Made by a program: the position numbers and the translations under genes | Origin: a bacterium | GTDB taxonomy: Bacteria; Myxococcota_A; Bradymonadia; UBA7976; UBA1532 | Direction: 5' to 3' | Assembly (NCBI GenBank): GCA_030427205.1 | Contig: JAUHXC010000008.1 | Coordinates: 219,548-283,547 of the forward strand | Length of the DNA stretch: 64,000 nt | Shown here: one piece after another, positions 44,213-58,840 of the stretch | How positions within the stretch are numbered: the first letter of the stretch is position 1 | Layout of the letters: each line of letters opens with the position of its first letter | The notes under the pieces: model-generated | What the model was told of the DNA's origin: nothing | Databases searched by the model: none | What the model saw: only the letters and a program-made list of their open reading frames with translations

Positions 44213-46447
44213 ATGGACGACGGCTTCGACTGGCTCGATACCCTGCCCGAAGACCTGCAGGGGCAGATCTGGCACCTGATGGACTGCGTCGCCGAGGGCC
44301 GCCACGCCCAGGTCGACGCCATCGTGCCGGGCATCGTCGCCCGGGCGCGCGGCGAGCAGCGCCCGTGGGTCGAGATCTTCGCCCGCAACTTCGCGCTGCG
44401 CAGCCAGGTGCTGCACCGGGAAGACATCCGCGAGGGCCTGGGTCAAGCCATCGAGCTGCTCGATCGGGCCCACGCCCCCGATACCCGCGACTGCCCGCAG
44501 ACCATCTGCACCGCGCACGCGGTGTGCGCCGCCTATGGCATCAAGGATCCCACCGGCTATATCGACGAGCGGCTGGCCGTCTCGACGGAGACCCTCTCGC
44601 GCACCGACCCGCGGCGGGTCTGCTGGCTGTGCATCAGCAACGAGCACGCCGACGCGCTCTTGGACGCGGGTCGACCCGACGACGCCCTGGCCTTTCTCGA
44701 CGAGCAGCGCCGCGTGCGGGTGGCCGCGGGGGCCGACGTCGATCCCGACGACTTCGGGCTGCGCGAGACGGCGGCGCACCTGCTCGCCGGGCGCCTCGCC
44801 GACGCCGAGAAGACCCTCGACGCGGCCTTCACCGAGGCCCGCGGCGCGAGCTGGAACCGCACCTGGCGCCAGTGGAAGGCGCGGCTGCGCGCCGCCCGGG
44901 GAGACGCCGACGGGGCCGCTCCGCTGATCTCGTCGGTGGACGACATCATCGCCGACGGCGGCTTCCGCCTGCACTTCGAGACCCTGCCGCTGCTCTTCGG
45001 CGCCCTCACCCCGCGCAGCCCGGACGACGCGCGCGACGACGACGGGCTCGACGACGACGAGATCCTGCGCCAGATGTGCGTGCTGGGGCAGGCGTGCATC
45101 GCCCGCGGCGGCGGCAGCGGCGCGGGAGCCCTCATCTGGGCGGCCGAGCGGCTGGCAGAGGGCGGCGAGTTCACCCTCGCCCGGCAGGCCCTGCGCGCGG
45201 GCGACGCGGGGCTGGCGCTGCTGCGCGACGCCAAAGCGCTCGCGGCGCGGGTGGCGGCTCTCGACGTGATCCTCGACGCCGCGGTGCCGCCCGCCGCCAT
45301 CGCCGAGCCGCGCGACTTCGAGACCGCGCTGGCCGGCCTCAGGGCCGATCCGCGCCTCGAACGACTGAAGCCGCTGGTCTCGGTCGCCCGGGCCTTCGGC
45401 ATGGATCCCCTCGCCGAGGCCCTCGTCGCCGAGACCCGCGCCGCGGCCCCCGACGACGAGGCGCTGTTCCACTTCGCCGGGCGTACGCTGTTGGCGACCG
45501 ACGCGCACGGCGAGGCGCTCGACCGCCTCGTCGAGCACCCGCCGAAGACCGACGACGGCCCCTATCTGGCAGCGTGGCTGCAGGGTCTTGCCGCCGAGCG
45601 CCGGGGCGACGTCGACGCGGCGGCCGAGCACCTGACGCGGGTCGCCGACGCGCGCCCCGACTGGACGGCCGTGGCCGAGCAGCTGGGCGGCCTGCACTTC
45701 GACGCGGCGCGCTATGCCGAAGCCGACGCCGTCTGGGCGGCGGCCGCCGACAGCATCGGCGAGCCGAACGTCTTTCACTGGCACTGCCTCGGGGCCGCCA
45801 CCGCCGGCGACGACTGGGCGCGCATCCGCGAGCTGGCGGGCGTCATCGAGTTCCCCCTGCCCGACGGCCCGGACGCCACGGGGCCGTTCGAGGCCGACTA
45901 CGGCCTCATCCGGGTGCAATTCGAGGACGATCCGCGCCCGTTCTTCGCGACCCGCGTCGGGCCGGTCGCGGCGCGCATCGTGAGCCTTCGGGCGCCGGGG
46001 GTCTCCGATCGGCATGGGGATCGGGTCTTGTTCCACCCGCGGGTGCTCAACCCCGACGAGCTCGACGCCGACCCCGACGCGGTCCGGGTGCATCCAGTGG
46101 TGCACACCCTCGAAGCGGGCGGCTTCGTGACCGTCGACCTCGACGGCCGGCACCCGGGCGAGGCACACCTCGCGGCGCTGCGCAGCGCGCTGACCGAGGC
46201 CGGCTACTTCCATCAGCTCGGCGCCGACGATGACTACGAAGTGCACGATCCCGAGACCGGCGAGGCTCACCCGGGGGTCTATCTGCTCGTCGCGTCCCGC
46301 CCGGACGAGCTGAAGGCGCTCGAAGGCTTCTTCGCGACGTTGAAAGGACCGGGCCCGCGCGTTTGGAGCGCCCTGCTGCAGCACCTGCAGCGCGCCGACG
46401 AGGCCGAAGCGCACCGGGAGACGGCCCGCGCCTGGGGCATGATCTGA
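44213..46447 (+). CDS. TPR-like repeat protein, cytosolic
   Basis: The 744-residue protein has no signal peptide. Residues 1-560 are helical pairs with TPR character (for example AHAVCAAYGIKDPTGY, NEHADALLDAGRPDDALAFLDEQRRV, AWLQGLAAERRGDVDAAAEHLTRVADARPDW). The last 170 residues form a different alpha/beta domain (DYGLIRVQFEDDPRPFFATRVGPV...GDRVLFHPRVLNPDE) that I do not recognise. It probably acts as a scaffold or regulator. GAGG lies before the ATG, and TAGACT occurs 37 bp upstream as a weak -10. Confidence 0.78.
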   Translation: MDDGFDWLDTLPEDLQGQIWHLMDCVAEGRHAQVDAIVPGIVARARGEQRPWVEIFARNFALRSQVLHREDIREGLGQAIELLDRAHAPDTRDCPQTICTAHAVCAAYGIKDPTGYIDERLAVSTETLSRTDPRRVCWLCISNEHADALLDAGRPDDALAFLDEQRRVRVAAGADVDPDDFGLRETAAHLLAGRLADAEKTLDAAFTEARGASWNRTWRQWKARLRAARGDADGAAPLISSVDDIIADGGFRLHFETLPLLFGALTPRSPDDARDDDGLDDDEILRQMCVLGQACIARGGGSGAGALIWAAERLAEGGEFTLARQALRAGDAGLALLRDAKALAARVAALDVILDAAVPPAAIAEPRDFETALAGLRADPRLERLKPLVSVARAFGMDPLAEALVAETRAAAPDDEALFHFAGRTLLATDAHGEALDRLVEHPPKTDDGPYLAAWLQGLAAERRGDVDAAAEHLTRVADARPDWTAVAEQLGGLHFDAARYAEADAVWAAAADSIGEPNVFHWHCLGAATAGDDWARIRELAGVIEFPLPDGPDATGPFEADYGLIRVQFEDDPRPFFATRVGPVAARIVSLRAPGVSDRHGDRVLFHPRVLNPDELDADPDAVRVHPVVHTLEAGGFVTVDLDGRHPGEAHLAALRSALTEAGYFHQLGADDDYEVHDPETGEAHPGVYLLVASRPDELKALEGFFATLKGPGPRVWSALLQHLQRADEAEAHRETARAWGMI

Positions 46448-46457
46448 TCGCGCTCCA

Positions 46458-46473
46458 CCGGGCCCGCGCCCGG
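46458..46473. terminator. hairpin between convergent TPR and sbcC genes
   Basis: CCGGGC-CCGC-GCCCGG is a perfect six-base-pair stem with a four-base loop in the 28-bp gap between the two stop codons. No T-tract is present, so it may act as a weak two-way terminator or RNA 3'-end stabiliser. Confidence 0.35.
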
Positions 46474-46475
46474 CC

Positions 46476-50207
<3,732 letters not shown>

Positions 50208-50211
50208 CGGC

Positions 50212-51480
<1,269 letters not shown>

Positions 51481-51630
51481 CCGCCGGAGGTTGCCCCACC
51501 CACGCCGCCGATTCAACCGCCGTTTGCGACAGCCGGCGCCGGCCCGGGAAGCGCTGGATCTTGGTGGCGGTTCGCGCGACTGTCGACGGGCCGCCGACGC
51601 GTCCGGCGGCCGAGCCTGCCCGGGAGCGAC

Positions 51631-52716
51631 ATGAGCGAGCGCGACGACGATGCGGATCCCACGGCGAGCGCGCCGCGCAGCGCGATCTCGCTGAGCGAGA
51701 TCCTGGCGATGACGCCGCCCGCCCGCAGGCCCGCGCCAAAGCCGAAGCCCGAACCGAAGCCGCCGCCCGAGCCCGTCGAGCCGAGCATGACGCTCAGCCG
51801 GACGCAGCTCGTGGCGGGCCTGGACGAAGAGCCGCCGCGCGGCCCGCTCGTTGTCACCGGCGACGGCGGGCCGTGGACGGTGCGCTACAACCCGCTGCCC
51901 TTTCTGCACCTGGCCGTCGTGCAACGTGACGGGCACAGCATGGTCCTTCAGCGCGGACCCTTCAGCAGGCACTGGTCCGCCTGCGCCGCGGTGACCCTGT
52001 CCGGGCCGGTCTTCGCCGGCCTCGAGCTGCGCCCCGAAGCCCGCGCCGACCGCGTCGTGCGCGCCCTCGGCCGCCCCGAGGCCCAGACCGGCGATCCCGC
52101 GTTCGACGACGCGGTCTGGGTCGCCCGCGGCGCGCCATCGGCGCTGCTCGGCCGCTTCGATCACCGGCTACGGGGCTGGCTGACCCAGCTCATCGGCCGC
52201 GGGGCGACGCTCTACCAGGGCACGTTGACGATCCCCGTGCCCCTCACCCCCATGTGGGATCTGCTGCCGCCGGCCCTCGACTGGCTCGATGGCTTCGCCC
52301 GCGCGCCGCTCGACCTCGCCGAAGGGCTGGCTGCGCGCATGGCCGCAGACCCCATCGACGGCGTGCGCGTCTGCGCGGCGAAGGCCTGGATCGAGCGCGT
52401 GGACCCGAACCAGCTTCCCGCCGACGAGGCGGCGCTGGAGTCATTGTGCATCGCCCTGCTCGACCTCGACGAGCACCGCGCCGTCGCCATCGATCGCCTG
52501 GCGCGCATCGGCACCGAGCGGGCCGTCGCGCCGCTGATGGCCATCGCCAGCAGCTGGTTCGGCGGCGCCGCCCGCGAGCGCGCGCGGCAGGCGGTCGAGT
52601 CGATCGTCGGCCGCACGGTCCTGCGCACGGGCGGGCTGTCGGTGGTCGACAGCCGATCGAGCGGCGGCCTGAGCCTCGAACGACAGCCCACGGAGCCGTC
52701 CGACGAGCCGACGTAG
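51631..52716 (+). CDS. hypothetical protein with Pro-rich N-terminus and HEAT-like C-terminus
   Basis: The 361-residue cytosolic protein begins with a disordered Pro/Lys/Glu stretch (PARRPAPKPKPEPKPPPEP). An unrecognised domain comes next (about 70-210), then helical pairs resembling HEAT/armadillo repeats (about 230-340: AADPIDGVRVCAAKAWIERV, LDEHRAVAIDRLARIGTERAVAPLMAIA). HEAT repeats usually mediate protein contacts. It is divergent from sbcD. No function is assigned. Confidence 0.72.
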   Translation: MSERDDDADPTASAPRSAISLSEILAMTPPARRPAPKPKPEPKPPPEPVEPSMTLSRTQLVAGLDEEPPRGPLVVTGDGGPWTVRYNPLPFLHLAVVQRDGHSMVLQRGPFSRHWSACAAVTLSGPVFAGLELRPEARADRVVRALGRPEAQTGDPAFDDAVWVARGAPSALLGRFDHRLRGWLTQLIGRGATLYQGTLTIPVPLTPMWDLLPPALDWLDGFARAPLDLAEGLAARMAADPIDGVRVCAAKAWIERVDPNQLPADEAALESLCIALLDLDEHRAVAIDRLARIGTERAVAPLMAIASSWFGGAARERARQAVESIVGRTVLRTGGLSVVDSRSSGGLSLERQPTEPSDEPT

Positions 52717-52849
52717 AGGCCCTGAACGGCGGCGGGCGGCATGCCATGCCATGACTCACCGGATGCCACGCCGTGGGAGCCATCACGGGCCGCTGGACGA
52801 CTGCCGCTGTGTGATGCATGATGCTCGCCCAACCGGACCCCGAGGCAGC

Positions 52850-53365
52850 ATGTCCGATACCCGCGGTGGCACCATCCATGACACCCGTCCCCTGGTCAAA
52901 GAACTGCTCTCGAAAGAGCAGACCGACTTCGTGGGCGGGATCGTCGCGCGGGTCGAAGCCCTCGCCGTCGAGAAGCCCCGGCGCCCACAACCGCGCAGCC
53001 CGAGCGGCTGGTCGCTCGAGCTGGAGCCCGATCGCAGCTACCGCGCGCTGCTCATCGACGGCGGCCGCGGCACCGGCAAGACCTCGTTGATGCTGACCGC
53101 TCTGCGAGAGCTCTACGAGCGGCCAGCGCCGTGGTCGCCGCCGGGCAGGTCTCGCCGCCCATCACGCTCAGCGCCGACGACCCGCTGCAGTTCGCGACCT
53201 GTCTGGCCGATGAGTACGCCTACGCCTGGGCCGCGCTCGTCGACGCCACCGTCTCGCCCGACGCGGCGTCGAAACTGGCTCGAGCAGGCGGCGCGCAACG
53301 GCTGGCGGGGGCGCTTCACGCTGCCCGACGGTGTCGATGATCGCGCGCGCGCCGGCCATCGCTGA
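52850..53365 (+). pseudogene. frameshifted P-loop ATPase remnant
   Basis: The frame opens well: ATG after a GAGG site, then TRPLVKELLSKEQTDFVGGI and a P-loop ALLIDGGRGTGKTSLMLTAL. Near 53125 protein character leaves this frame and continues one frame over (QVSPPITLSADDPLQFATCL...AYAWAALVDATVSPDAASK), then returns to the first frame near 53270 (NWLEQAARNGWRGRFTLPDG) before degenerating. Two frameshifts and loss of everything after Walker A show a dead AAA-type ATPase gene. The intact family member cannot be named. Confidence 0.7.
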
Positions 53366-54241
53366 CGTCGCGGCTGACGTCCCGGGCCGACAGCGGCCGA
53401 TCGCGGCACCGGCGATCGACCGCGCCGCCGCACGCACCGGCCTCAGCGCCCGCTCCGGCTGACGTCGCGCATGGTCGACTGCCCACGGAGATACATCGCG
53501 GGTGAAACGACGCGGCCCGCCGCACCCGATCGGCGCACCGCGGCGGTGACGGCTCGGGCAAGCGCCCAGCCGCCCGCGCCGTCCGCCGTGCCGCGCAGGG
53601 TATCGGCCACCGGCTCGGCGCATGTCGTGGGTGCCCGCGCGGGCCGCCCGCACCCCGTCGCGCCACGCCGCCGCGACCGCATCGGGCCATCGACCACCGC
53701 TCGGGCGCCGACGCCGGTGAACCCACCGGCCATCGCTGGCCCGAAGCGCCACCCCCACTCGAACGCGCCGCCGGTCTGGCAGCGCGTCGACATCGCGCCG
53801 GCGAACGCGTCGGGCCATCGACCACGCGCGGGCTTCGCCGTGGCTGACGCCGCGAGGCTCGAGCGGCCCCAGATATCAGCCGCGCCCGCCCCGATCGGCC
53901 GGTGTGCCATGGATCGGGCCACCGCGATGGTGCCCGATCGGGTGCTCGACAGGCCGTGACGGCACCTCGTGGGTGGCCGATCCAGGGTCGCCTACCCCCT
54001 TCGGGCCACCGGTCGGGTGCCTGATGTCATCCACGAGGGCGCGGTCGGGCACCCGGCCGGTGACCCGCACGGGGGCGCGCTGTCGTGGGGCGACACCGCC
54101 GGACACGTCGCAGCGGTCCGCCCGGGCGCAGGCGCCACGTCGCCGGTGCCCGGACGCCACGCCGACGTCGCTCGAGCTGCGAACGCTGTAAGGCCGCGCG
54201 GTACGGACGTCCCGCAGCCCACCCACGACGCAAGGAGTCCC
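53366..54241. other. 876-bp stretch with no convincing gene
   Basis: Open frames cross it on both strands, but none has a plausible start, codon bias or protein-like composition. Weak internal repetition is present: CGGGCCATCGACCAC recurs at about 53686 and 53812, 126 bp (three times 42) apart, with looser copies between. It may be decayed repeat DNA following the broken ATPase gene. GCTGACGTC also recurs (53362, 53375, 53457). The last 50 bp hold the AAGGAG site of the next gene. Confidence 0.6.
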
Positions 54242-55645
54242 ATGTCGTTCGCTGCGCTGAACCGATCCGCCATCCCCCTCATCGGCGCCCTCGCCTTCGT
54301 CGGCGGAGGCTGCGCGGGCGACCCCGCCGATCCCGTCGTCTGCCCCGCGCCCGCCGTCGAGATCGATGAATTCGGCGCCACCTGGTGCGCGCACCACGAC
54401 GTGGCCCGCTTCACCTGCCCTGCGGAGCTGCCCGAGCGCGCGGTGTTCAACGATGTCGCGATCTGCGGCGCCGTGCAGCCTGATCGGGAGACCGGCCTCG
54501 ACGTCGCGCGCGCCGCGCTGCGCACGGGCCGAGTCTTCGAGCGGCGCGCCATCCTCGCGTTCGAGGTCCCGTCCGCGTGGCAGACGGCGCCCGGCGCCGC
54601 GGTCGGCGAGCGGCTCGACGTGCCGACGGTCACCTTCAGCGACGACGATGTGAGCTGGGTCAGCGCAGACGGCGACGCGCGCCTGTGCACGGTCCGCTTC
54701 GACCACTTCGAGACGGAACCCGCCGACGACGGGCGGACGCTGAACGTCACCGCCTGGGATCGCGTGCGCTGCGGGCCCGACGAGGTCGGCACCGGCGCCG
54801 AGATTCGAGAGACCCACCCGCTCTCGCTGGCGGCCCTGCCGGCCGGGCGCTACACCCTCGCCTCGCCCCCCGCCTTCACCGGCCGCGCCCCCAGCCCCGC
54901 GCCGCTCGTCGTCGGCCTCGACGGGATCTGCCCTGCGCCGCGGCCGATCGAGGCGTGCTTCCGCGGCGCCTTCTTCGCCGAGTGCGGCGCGGCCGCAGAT
55001 CTCGAGCCCGGCATCTGGTGCGAGGGCGGCGCGTCGGTGTCGTGCGTCTGGTCCGCGTGCCCGCCCGCGGGCTACTCGGCGGTGGACTGTCGCGGCGACG
55101 GCTTCTGCCCGAACCCGCACGAGGGCTGGGGCACCGAGCCTTGGGATCGGACCCGGGCGATGGTGGTGTCGGTCGAGGTCGACGACGACCTCGAGGCGGG
55201 CGCCCCGTCGGTGGCGTGTGCCGTGGGGTCCAGCGATGTCGCGCCCGAGCGCGTCTGCGGCCCGGGCGACGCGACGTGGACGACGCGGCGCAGCCCGCAC
55301 ATGGAGAACGCTCGCTGGGGCTGGCCCAGCCTCGTCCGGCTGCGGACGAGCCACCTGGGCGAGTCGGCTCTCGAAGGCTGGGACCTCTCGGTCGAGCTCG
55401 ACGTCTTCGCCGAGGGCGGCCCGCGGGCCCGGGCCTGTCTGGTGCATTCGAGCGACGGCGGCGCTGCGGGTGCGCCGGTCTGCGCCAGCGGCGGCGTCCT
55501 CACGGTGGATCGCCTGCCCGACGGGCCCGAGGCGGTCGACGGGATGGCCGCCGAGCTGAGCGTCGAGTTCCCCGACTTCGCGACGCAGCCCGACTGCGAG
55601 AGCCCCTGCATGGTGCGCGGCCTCGAGGTCCAGGCCCGACTGTAG
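54242..55645 (+). CDS. putative Cys-containing lipoprotein of unknown function
   Basis: This 467-residue lipoprotein has signal FVGGGC (Cys near residue 23). The mature part begins with CPAPAVEIDEFGATWCAHHDVARFTC. A middle region with CFRGAFFAEC, CEGGASVSCVWSACPPAGYSAVDC suggests several disulfides, and a C-terminal beta-rich domain (about 300-467) follows: MENARWGWPSLVRLRTSHLGE...GWDLSVELDVFAEGGP. No family is recognised. AAGGAG sits five bases from the ATG. It is convergent with the small membrane protein gene (29 bp between stops). Confidence 0.75.
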   Translation: MSFAALNRSAIPLIGALAFVGGGCAGDPADPVVCPAPAVEIDEFGATWCAHHDVARFTCPAELPERAVFNDVAICGAVQPDRETGLDVARAALRTGRVFERRAILAFEVPSAWQTAPGAAVGERLDVPTVTFSDDDVSWVSADGDARLCTVRFDHFETEPADDGRTLNVTAWDRVRCGPDEVGTGAEIRETHPLSLAALPAGRYTLASPPAFTGRAPSPAPLVVGLDGICPAPRPIEACFRGAFFAECGAAADLEPGIWCEGGASVSCVWSACPPAGYSAVDCRGDGFCPNPHEGWGTEPWDRTRAMVVSVEVDDDLEAGAPSVACAVGSSDVAPERVCGPGDATWTTRRSPHMENARWGWPSLVRLRTSHLGESALEGWDLSVELDVFAEGGPRARACLVHSSDGGAAGAPVCASGGVLTVDRLPDGPEAVDGMAAELSVEFPDFATQPDCESPCMVRGLEVQARL

Positions 55646-55674
55646 CGCGCCCTCCGGCGTCGGCCCGCGCGGCC

Positions 55675-55923
55675 CTACCGCCCGCCGTCCGGGGCGGCGT
55701 CGGCGTTGGGTTCGGCGTCAGCGCTCGATCGGGCGTCGACCGCCGCGTCCGCCGGACCCAGGTCGACCGCCGCGTCCTTCCAGCGGTGCGGCGGCTCGGT
55801 GTCCATGTACCAGGTGGTGAACAGCAGCGTCAGCAAGAGCCCGCCCAGGGCCGCCAGCGGCGCCCACTTGGGGGCCTCGCCCCGCGGCTCGTCGGTTGGC
55901 TCCGGCGCGCGCGGATCAGTCAT
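55675..55923 (-). CDS. small single-pass membrane protein
   Basis: This 82-residue protein has one transmembrane helix (WAPLAALGGLLLTLLFTTWYM) and a C-terminal Ala/Asp tail (DAAVDLGPADAAVDARSSADAEPNADAA) expected outside. The start overlaps the M48 peptidase stop by eight bases; the ATG at 55923 is preferred over 55932 because GAGG lies nine bases before it. It is the last gene of a three-gene minus-strand operon. Its role is unknown. Confidence 0.65.
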   Translation of the reverse strand: MTDPRAPEPTDEPRGEAPKWAPLAALGGLLLTLLFTTWYMDTEPPHRWKDAAVDLGPADAAVDARSSADAEPNADAAPDGGR

Positions 55924-56749
55924 CCCAGTCATCCTCGTCGAACTCGGCCAGCTCGGCGGCGGCGAGGGCGTCGAGATCCTCCTCCGCCGGCGCGGCCTCC
56001 AGATCGGACAGCTCGCGCCACGCGTCGGCGGCGGCGCCGTCCCGGCGATGCCATGCGCTCAGGGCCCGCTGACGCTCGACCAGCGTCGGGTGGGTCTCGA
56101 AGGCATCGGCGAAGGCATGCTGCGGCCCGGTCTCGTCGACCCGCGCGTCGACGGCCTTCATCAACGTCAGGCTCGCCTCGAGCCCGCCGGCCAGCGCGCC
56201 GGCCCGATCGGCGCTCAGCTCGCCGTGCCTGATCCACGCCAGCAGCCGCCGACGCAGGGTGAGCGAGGCCCCGCCGGTGATGCCGGCCACCAGCCAGCCC
56301 AGCCCGCCCAGGTCGGAGAGCATCGCCAGCTGCGAGCGCCCGCGGGCGTGCCCCGCGATGATGTGGGCCAGCTCGTGACCCAGCACGACCGGCAAGGCGC
56401 CGATGGGGCCGGCGACTTCCAGCATGCCGCGGGTCAGCACGATCAGCGGCCAGCTGTCATCGATGGCGTGGGCGTTGATGTACGGCGCGTCGAGCAGGCG
56501 CAGCTCGGGGCGGCGGTCGTGGCCCAGCGCCAGCCGGGCCTCTTCGAGCGCCTCGACGGCGGGGTGCTGTCGATCGAGCGGCGCAGATTTCTCGCGGAAG
56601 ACCTCGGCCATCGTCGCCGTGGCGCGGGCCGAGCGGGCGTCGAGCACCGAGAAACCGGGCAGCCGGCGCACCGCGACGAGCCCGCGGCGGTCTTCGGGGT
56701 GCAGCCAGTGATGCTCGGCGTGGTGGCGCGATCGGGCCGGGCGTCTCAT
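55916..56749 (-). CDS. M48-family metallopeptidase
   Basis: The 277-residue protein has the zinc motif HELAHIIAGHARGRS near residues 120-134 and a downstream helix ELSADRAGA that supplies the third ligand (Glu), as in the Oma1/HtpX/Ste24 family. A hydrophobic segment after the zinc motif (LGGLGWLVAGITGG) could insert in the membrane, but no signal peptide is present. The C-terminus is acidic (EEDLDALAAAELAEFDEDDWDD). It starts one base after the amidotransferase stop, so coupling is tight. Membrane-protein quality control is the usual role of the family. Confidence 0.88.
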   Translation of the reverse strand: MRRPARSRHHAEHHWLHPEDRRGLVAVRRLPGFSVLDARSARATATMAEVFREKSAPLDRQHPAVEALEEARLALGHDRRPELRLLDAPYINAHAIDDSWPLIVLTRGMLEVAGPIGALPVVLGHELAHIIAGHARGRSQLAMLSDLGGLGWLVAGITGGASLTLRRRLLAWIRHGELSADRAGALAGGLEASLTLMKAVDARVDETGPQHAFADAFETHPTLVERQRALSAWHRRDGAAADAWRELSDLEAAPAEEDLDALAAAELAEFDEDDWDD

Positions 56750-56750
56750 C

Positions 56751-57635
56751 TCAGTGCGCCATGACCCGCAGCCGGTCTCCGTCGGTCGCTTCGGGTCGCT
56801 TCGCGGGGTAGTGATGCAATCGCATGAAGTGATCGACGGCGACGATGTCACCCTCGGCCAGCTCAAGCCAGACGTTCTCGCCGTGCAGGTGCTCGCTGGT
56901 CACGATGAAGTGATTCACATAGCCGGTCTGGGTCTCAGCCTCGCACTCGGGCCGATAGAACGGGCAGCCGTCGCGCTCGGGGCAGGCGGTCTTGTAGGTG
57001 CTGTAGTGCAGCTCCTTGCCGCCGCGGTGGGCCACCATGATCTCGCCGTCGGTGACCACCAGCGTCAACAGCGAGCGCTTCTCGTCGCTCTCGGCGGGCG
57101 GGTCGCAGATGCGGCGGGTGGTCTCGACGGTCTTGCGCAGCGCGCGCACCACCGCCTCGACCGGCGTACCGCGCCGCTGGGGGTCGGTCTCGAAGGTGAG
57201 GTAGGTCAGAAACAGGTGAAACAGCACCTCGCTGTCGGTATCGCCCAGGATGAAGCCGCGCAGCGCCGGCGCGATCTCGGCCCGCAGCGCGTCGCGATAG
57301 CGCGAGAACTCGGGGATGTCGCCGTTGTGGCACATCACCCAGCGGCCGTATTGAAACGGGTGGCAGTTGAGCGGCGTGATCTCGCCCTGCGTCGCCTTGC
57401 GGATGTGGGCCAGCACCGTCTGGCTGGTGACCACGCCCGAGACCCGGTGGAAGAGCTTGTCGCCCAGCGCCGCCCCCGCCGACTTGATGAGGTGCGGCGC
57501 GCCGGCGACGTAGTAGGCCACGCCCCAGCCGTCGGGGTGGTTCTCGCTCTGCACGGCGAGCGCGTTGTCGGCGCTCATCAACGAGCGGTGGACCTGACTC
57601 TGGAGCACGCTGCGGAAGCCGAATATCCTGCACAT
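56751..57635 (-). CDS. class II glutamine amidotransferase (YafJ-like)
   Basis: This 294-residue Ntn-hydrolase has sequence MCRIFGFRSV, placing the catalytic Cys at position 2 after Met removal. This decides the ATG at 57635 over longer frames. The class II motifs RKATQGEITPLNCHPFQYG, MCHNGDIPEF and GDTDSEVLFHLFL follow. A Cys-rich insert (CPERDGCPFYRPECEAE) is less usual. Such stand-alone GATase domains release ammonia from glutamine for an unidentified synthetase or act as amidases. It is the first gene of the operon with the M48 peptidase and small membrane protein. Confidence 0.88.
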   Translation of the reverse strand: MCRIFGFRSVLQSQVHRSLMSADNALAVQSENHPDGWGVAYYVAGAPHLIKSAGAALGDKLFHRVSGVVTSQTVLAHIRKATQGEITPLNCHPFQYGRWVMCHNGDIPEFSRYRDALRAEIAPALRGFILGDTDSEVLFHLFLTYLTFETDPQRRGTPVEAVVRALRKTVETTRRICDPPAESDEKRSLLTLVVTDGEIMVAHRGGKELHYSTYKTACPERDGCPFYRPECEAETQTGYVNHFIVTSEHLHGENVWLELAEGDIVAVDHFMRLHHYPAKRPEATDGDRLRVMAH

Positions 57636-57823
57636 GGCGCCCATGATAGCGCACACCGGGGGGCGTCGGATACGGCTCGCCCGCCGCGGGACCTCGCGCA
57701 GCAGACGCAATGACCACTCCCCCACCTTCCGGGTGACACCGGCTGTGGTTGACACGGCCCCCCCATCCGCGGTCCAACCCGCCGGCACGGTGAGTACACA
57801 TTGGCCGCTGGGGAGCGCCGACG

Positions 57824-58840
57824 ATGTTGTTCGACAAGGTGGTGATCGCGGGGGTGGCGCACGTCGACGCGCCGCACCGTATTGCGTCTGCGGTCTTCGA
57901 GGATCGCCTCGCGGATACGATGAAGCGGCTGGGCATGCGCCCCGATACGCTGCGCATGCTGGCCGGCATCGAGGCCCGCCGCTGGTGGGACGAGGGGGTC
58001 GAGCCCGACGAGGCGGCGGCGCTGGCCGCCGAGAAGCTCTTCGAGCAGACCGGCGTCGACCGCCAGCGGGTGGGGGTCATCTTCAATACGTCGGTCTGCC
58101 GGACCTACCTCGAGCCGTCGACGGCGTGCATGGTGCACGGCCGCCTGGGCCTGGGGGCGCACTGCCTCAACTACGACCTGGGCAACGCCTGCCTGGCTTT
58201 CCTCAACGCGATGGAGCTCGCCGGGGCGATGCTCGAGCGCGGGGCCATCGACTACGCGCTCATCGTCGACGGCGAGGGCTCGCGGGAGATCCAGGAGACG
58301 ACCCTCGATCGGCTCGCCCGGCCGGAGACCACGGTCGAGGACTTCCGCGCGGAGTTCGCGACGCTGACCCTGGGCTCGGGGGCGGTGGCGATGCTGCTGG
58401 CGCGGGACGACGTGCACCCCGACGGGCACCGCTTCCGCGGCGGGGTGAGTCAGGCGGCGACGCAGTGGAGCCATCTGTGCCGCGGCAAGCACGACAAGAT
58501 GACCACCGACACCGCGACCCTGCTCAAGCAGGGGGTGGCCCTGGCGATGCGCACCTGGGTCGTGGCCCAAGAGACCCTGCAGTGGAGCGATACCCGGCTC
58601 GACCACCTGGTGATGCATCAGGTCAGCGCGGTGCATACCCGCACCCTGTGCCAGACCCTCGGGCTGAACCCGGACAAGGCGATCCTGACGTTCCCCGAGC
58701 TGGGCAACGTGGGGCCGGCGTCGGTGCCGATGACCCTGTCGAAGGGGGTCGAGGCGGGCACGATCCGACGCGGTGACACCGTGGCGCTGATGGGCATCGG
58801 CTCGGGGCTCAACGTCTCGATGATGGAGGTCAGGTGGTGA
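57824..58840 (+). CDS. oleA: OleA, acyl-CoA head-to-head condensing thiolase-like enzyme
   Basis: This 338-residue thiolase-superfamily enzyme shows nucleophile Cys123 in DLGNACLAF, a Glu in TYLEPSTA (Glu97, the OleA-specific base), the His region LVMHQVSAVHT and the Asn motif GNVGPASVP. It condenses two fatty acyl-CoAs to a beta-keto acid, the first step of long-chain olefin synthesis. It is the first gene of a tightly packed oleABCD operon. GGGGAG precedes the ATG. A perfect TTGACA at 57749 lies about 70 bp upstream, without a clear -10 at normal distance. Membrane hydrocarbons are the expected product. Confidence 0.95.
   Translation: MLFDKVVIAGVAHVDAPHRIASAVFEDRLADTMKRLGMRPDTLRMLAGIEARRWWDEGVEPDEAAALAAEKLFEQTGVDRQRVGVIFNTSVCRTYLEPSTACMVHGRLGLGAHCLNYDLGNACLAFLNAMELAGAMLERGAIDYALIVDGEGSREIQETTLDRLARPETTVEDFRAEFATLTLGSGAVAMLLARDDVHPDGHRFRGGVSQAATQWSHLCRGKHDKMTTDTATLLKQGVALAMRTWVVAQETLQWSDTRLDHLVMHQVSAVHTRTLCQTLGLNPDKAILTFPELGNVGPASVPMTLSKGVEAGTIRRGDTVALMGIGSGLNVSMMEVRW

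Noticed and set aside
53471..53959. 162-codon plus-strand frame in the decayed region
   Set aside because: Arg/Pro/Ala-rich, no ribosome site, no family and overlapping equally long frames on the other strand.
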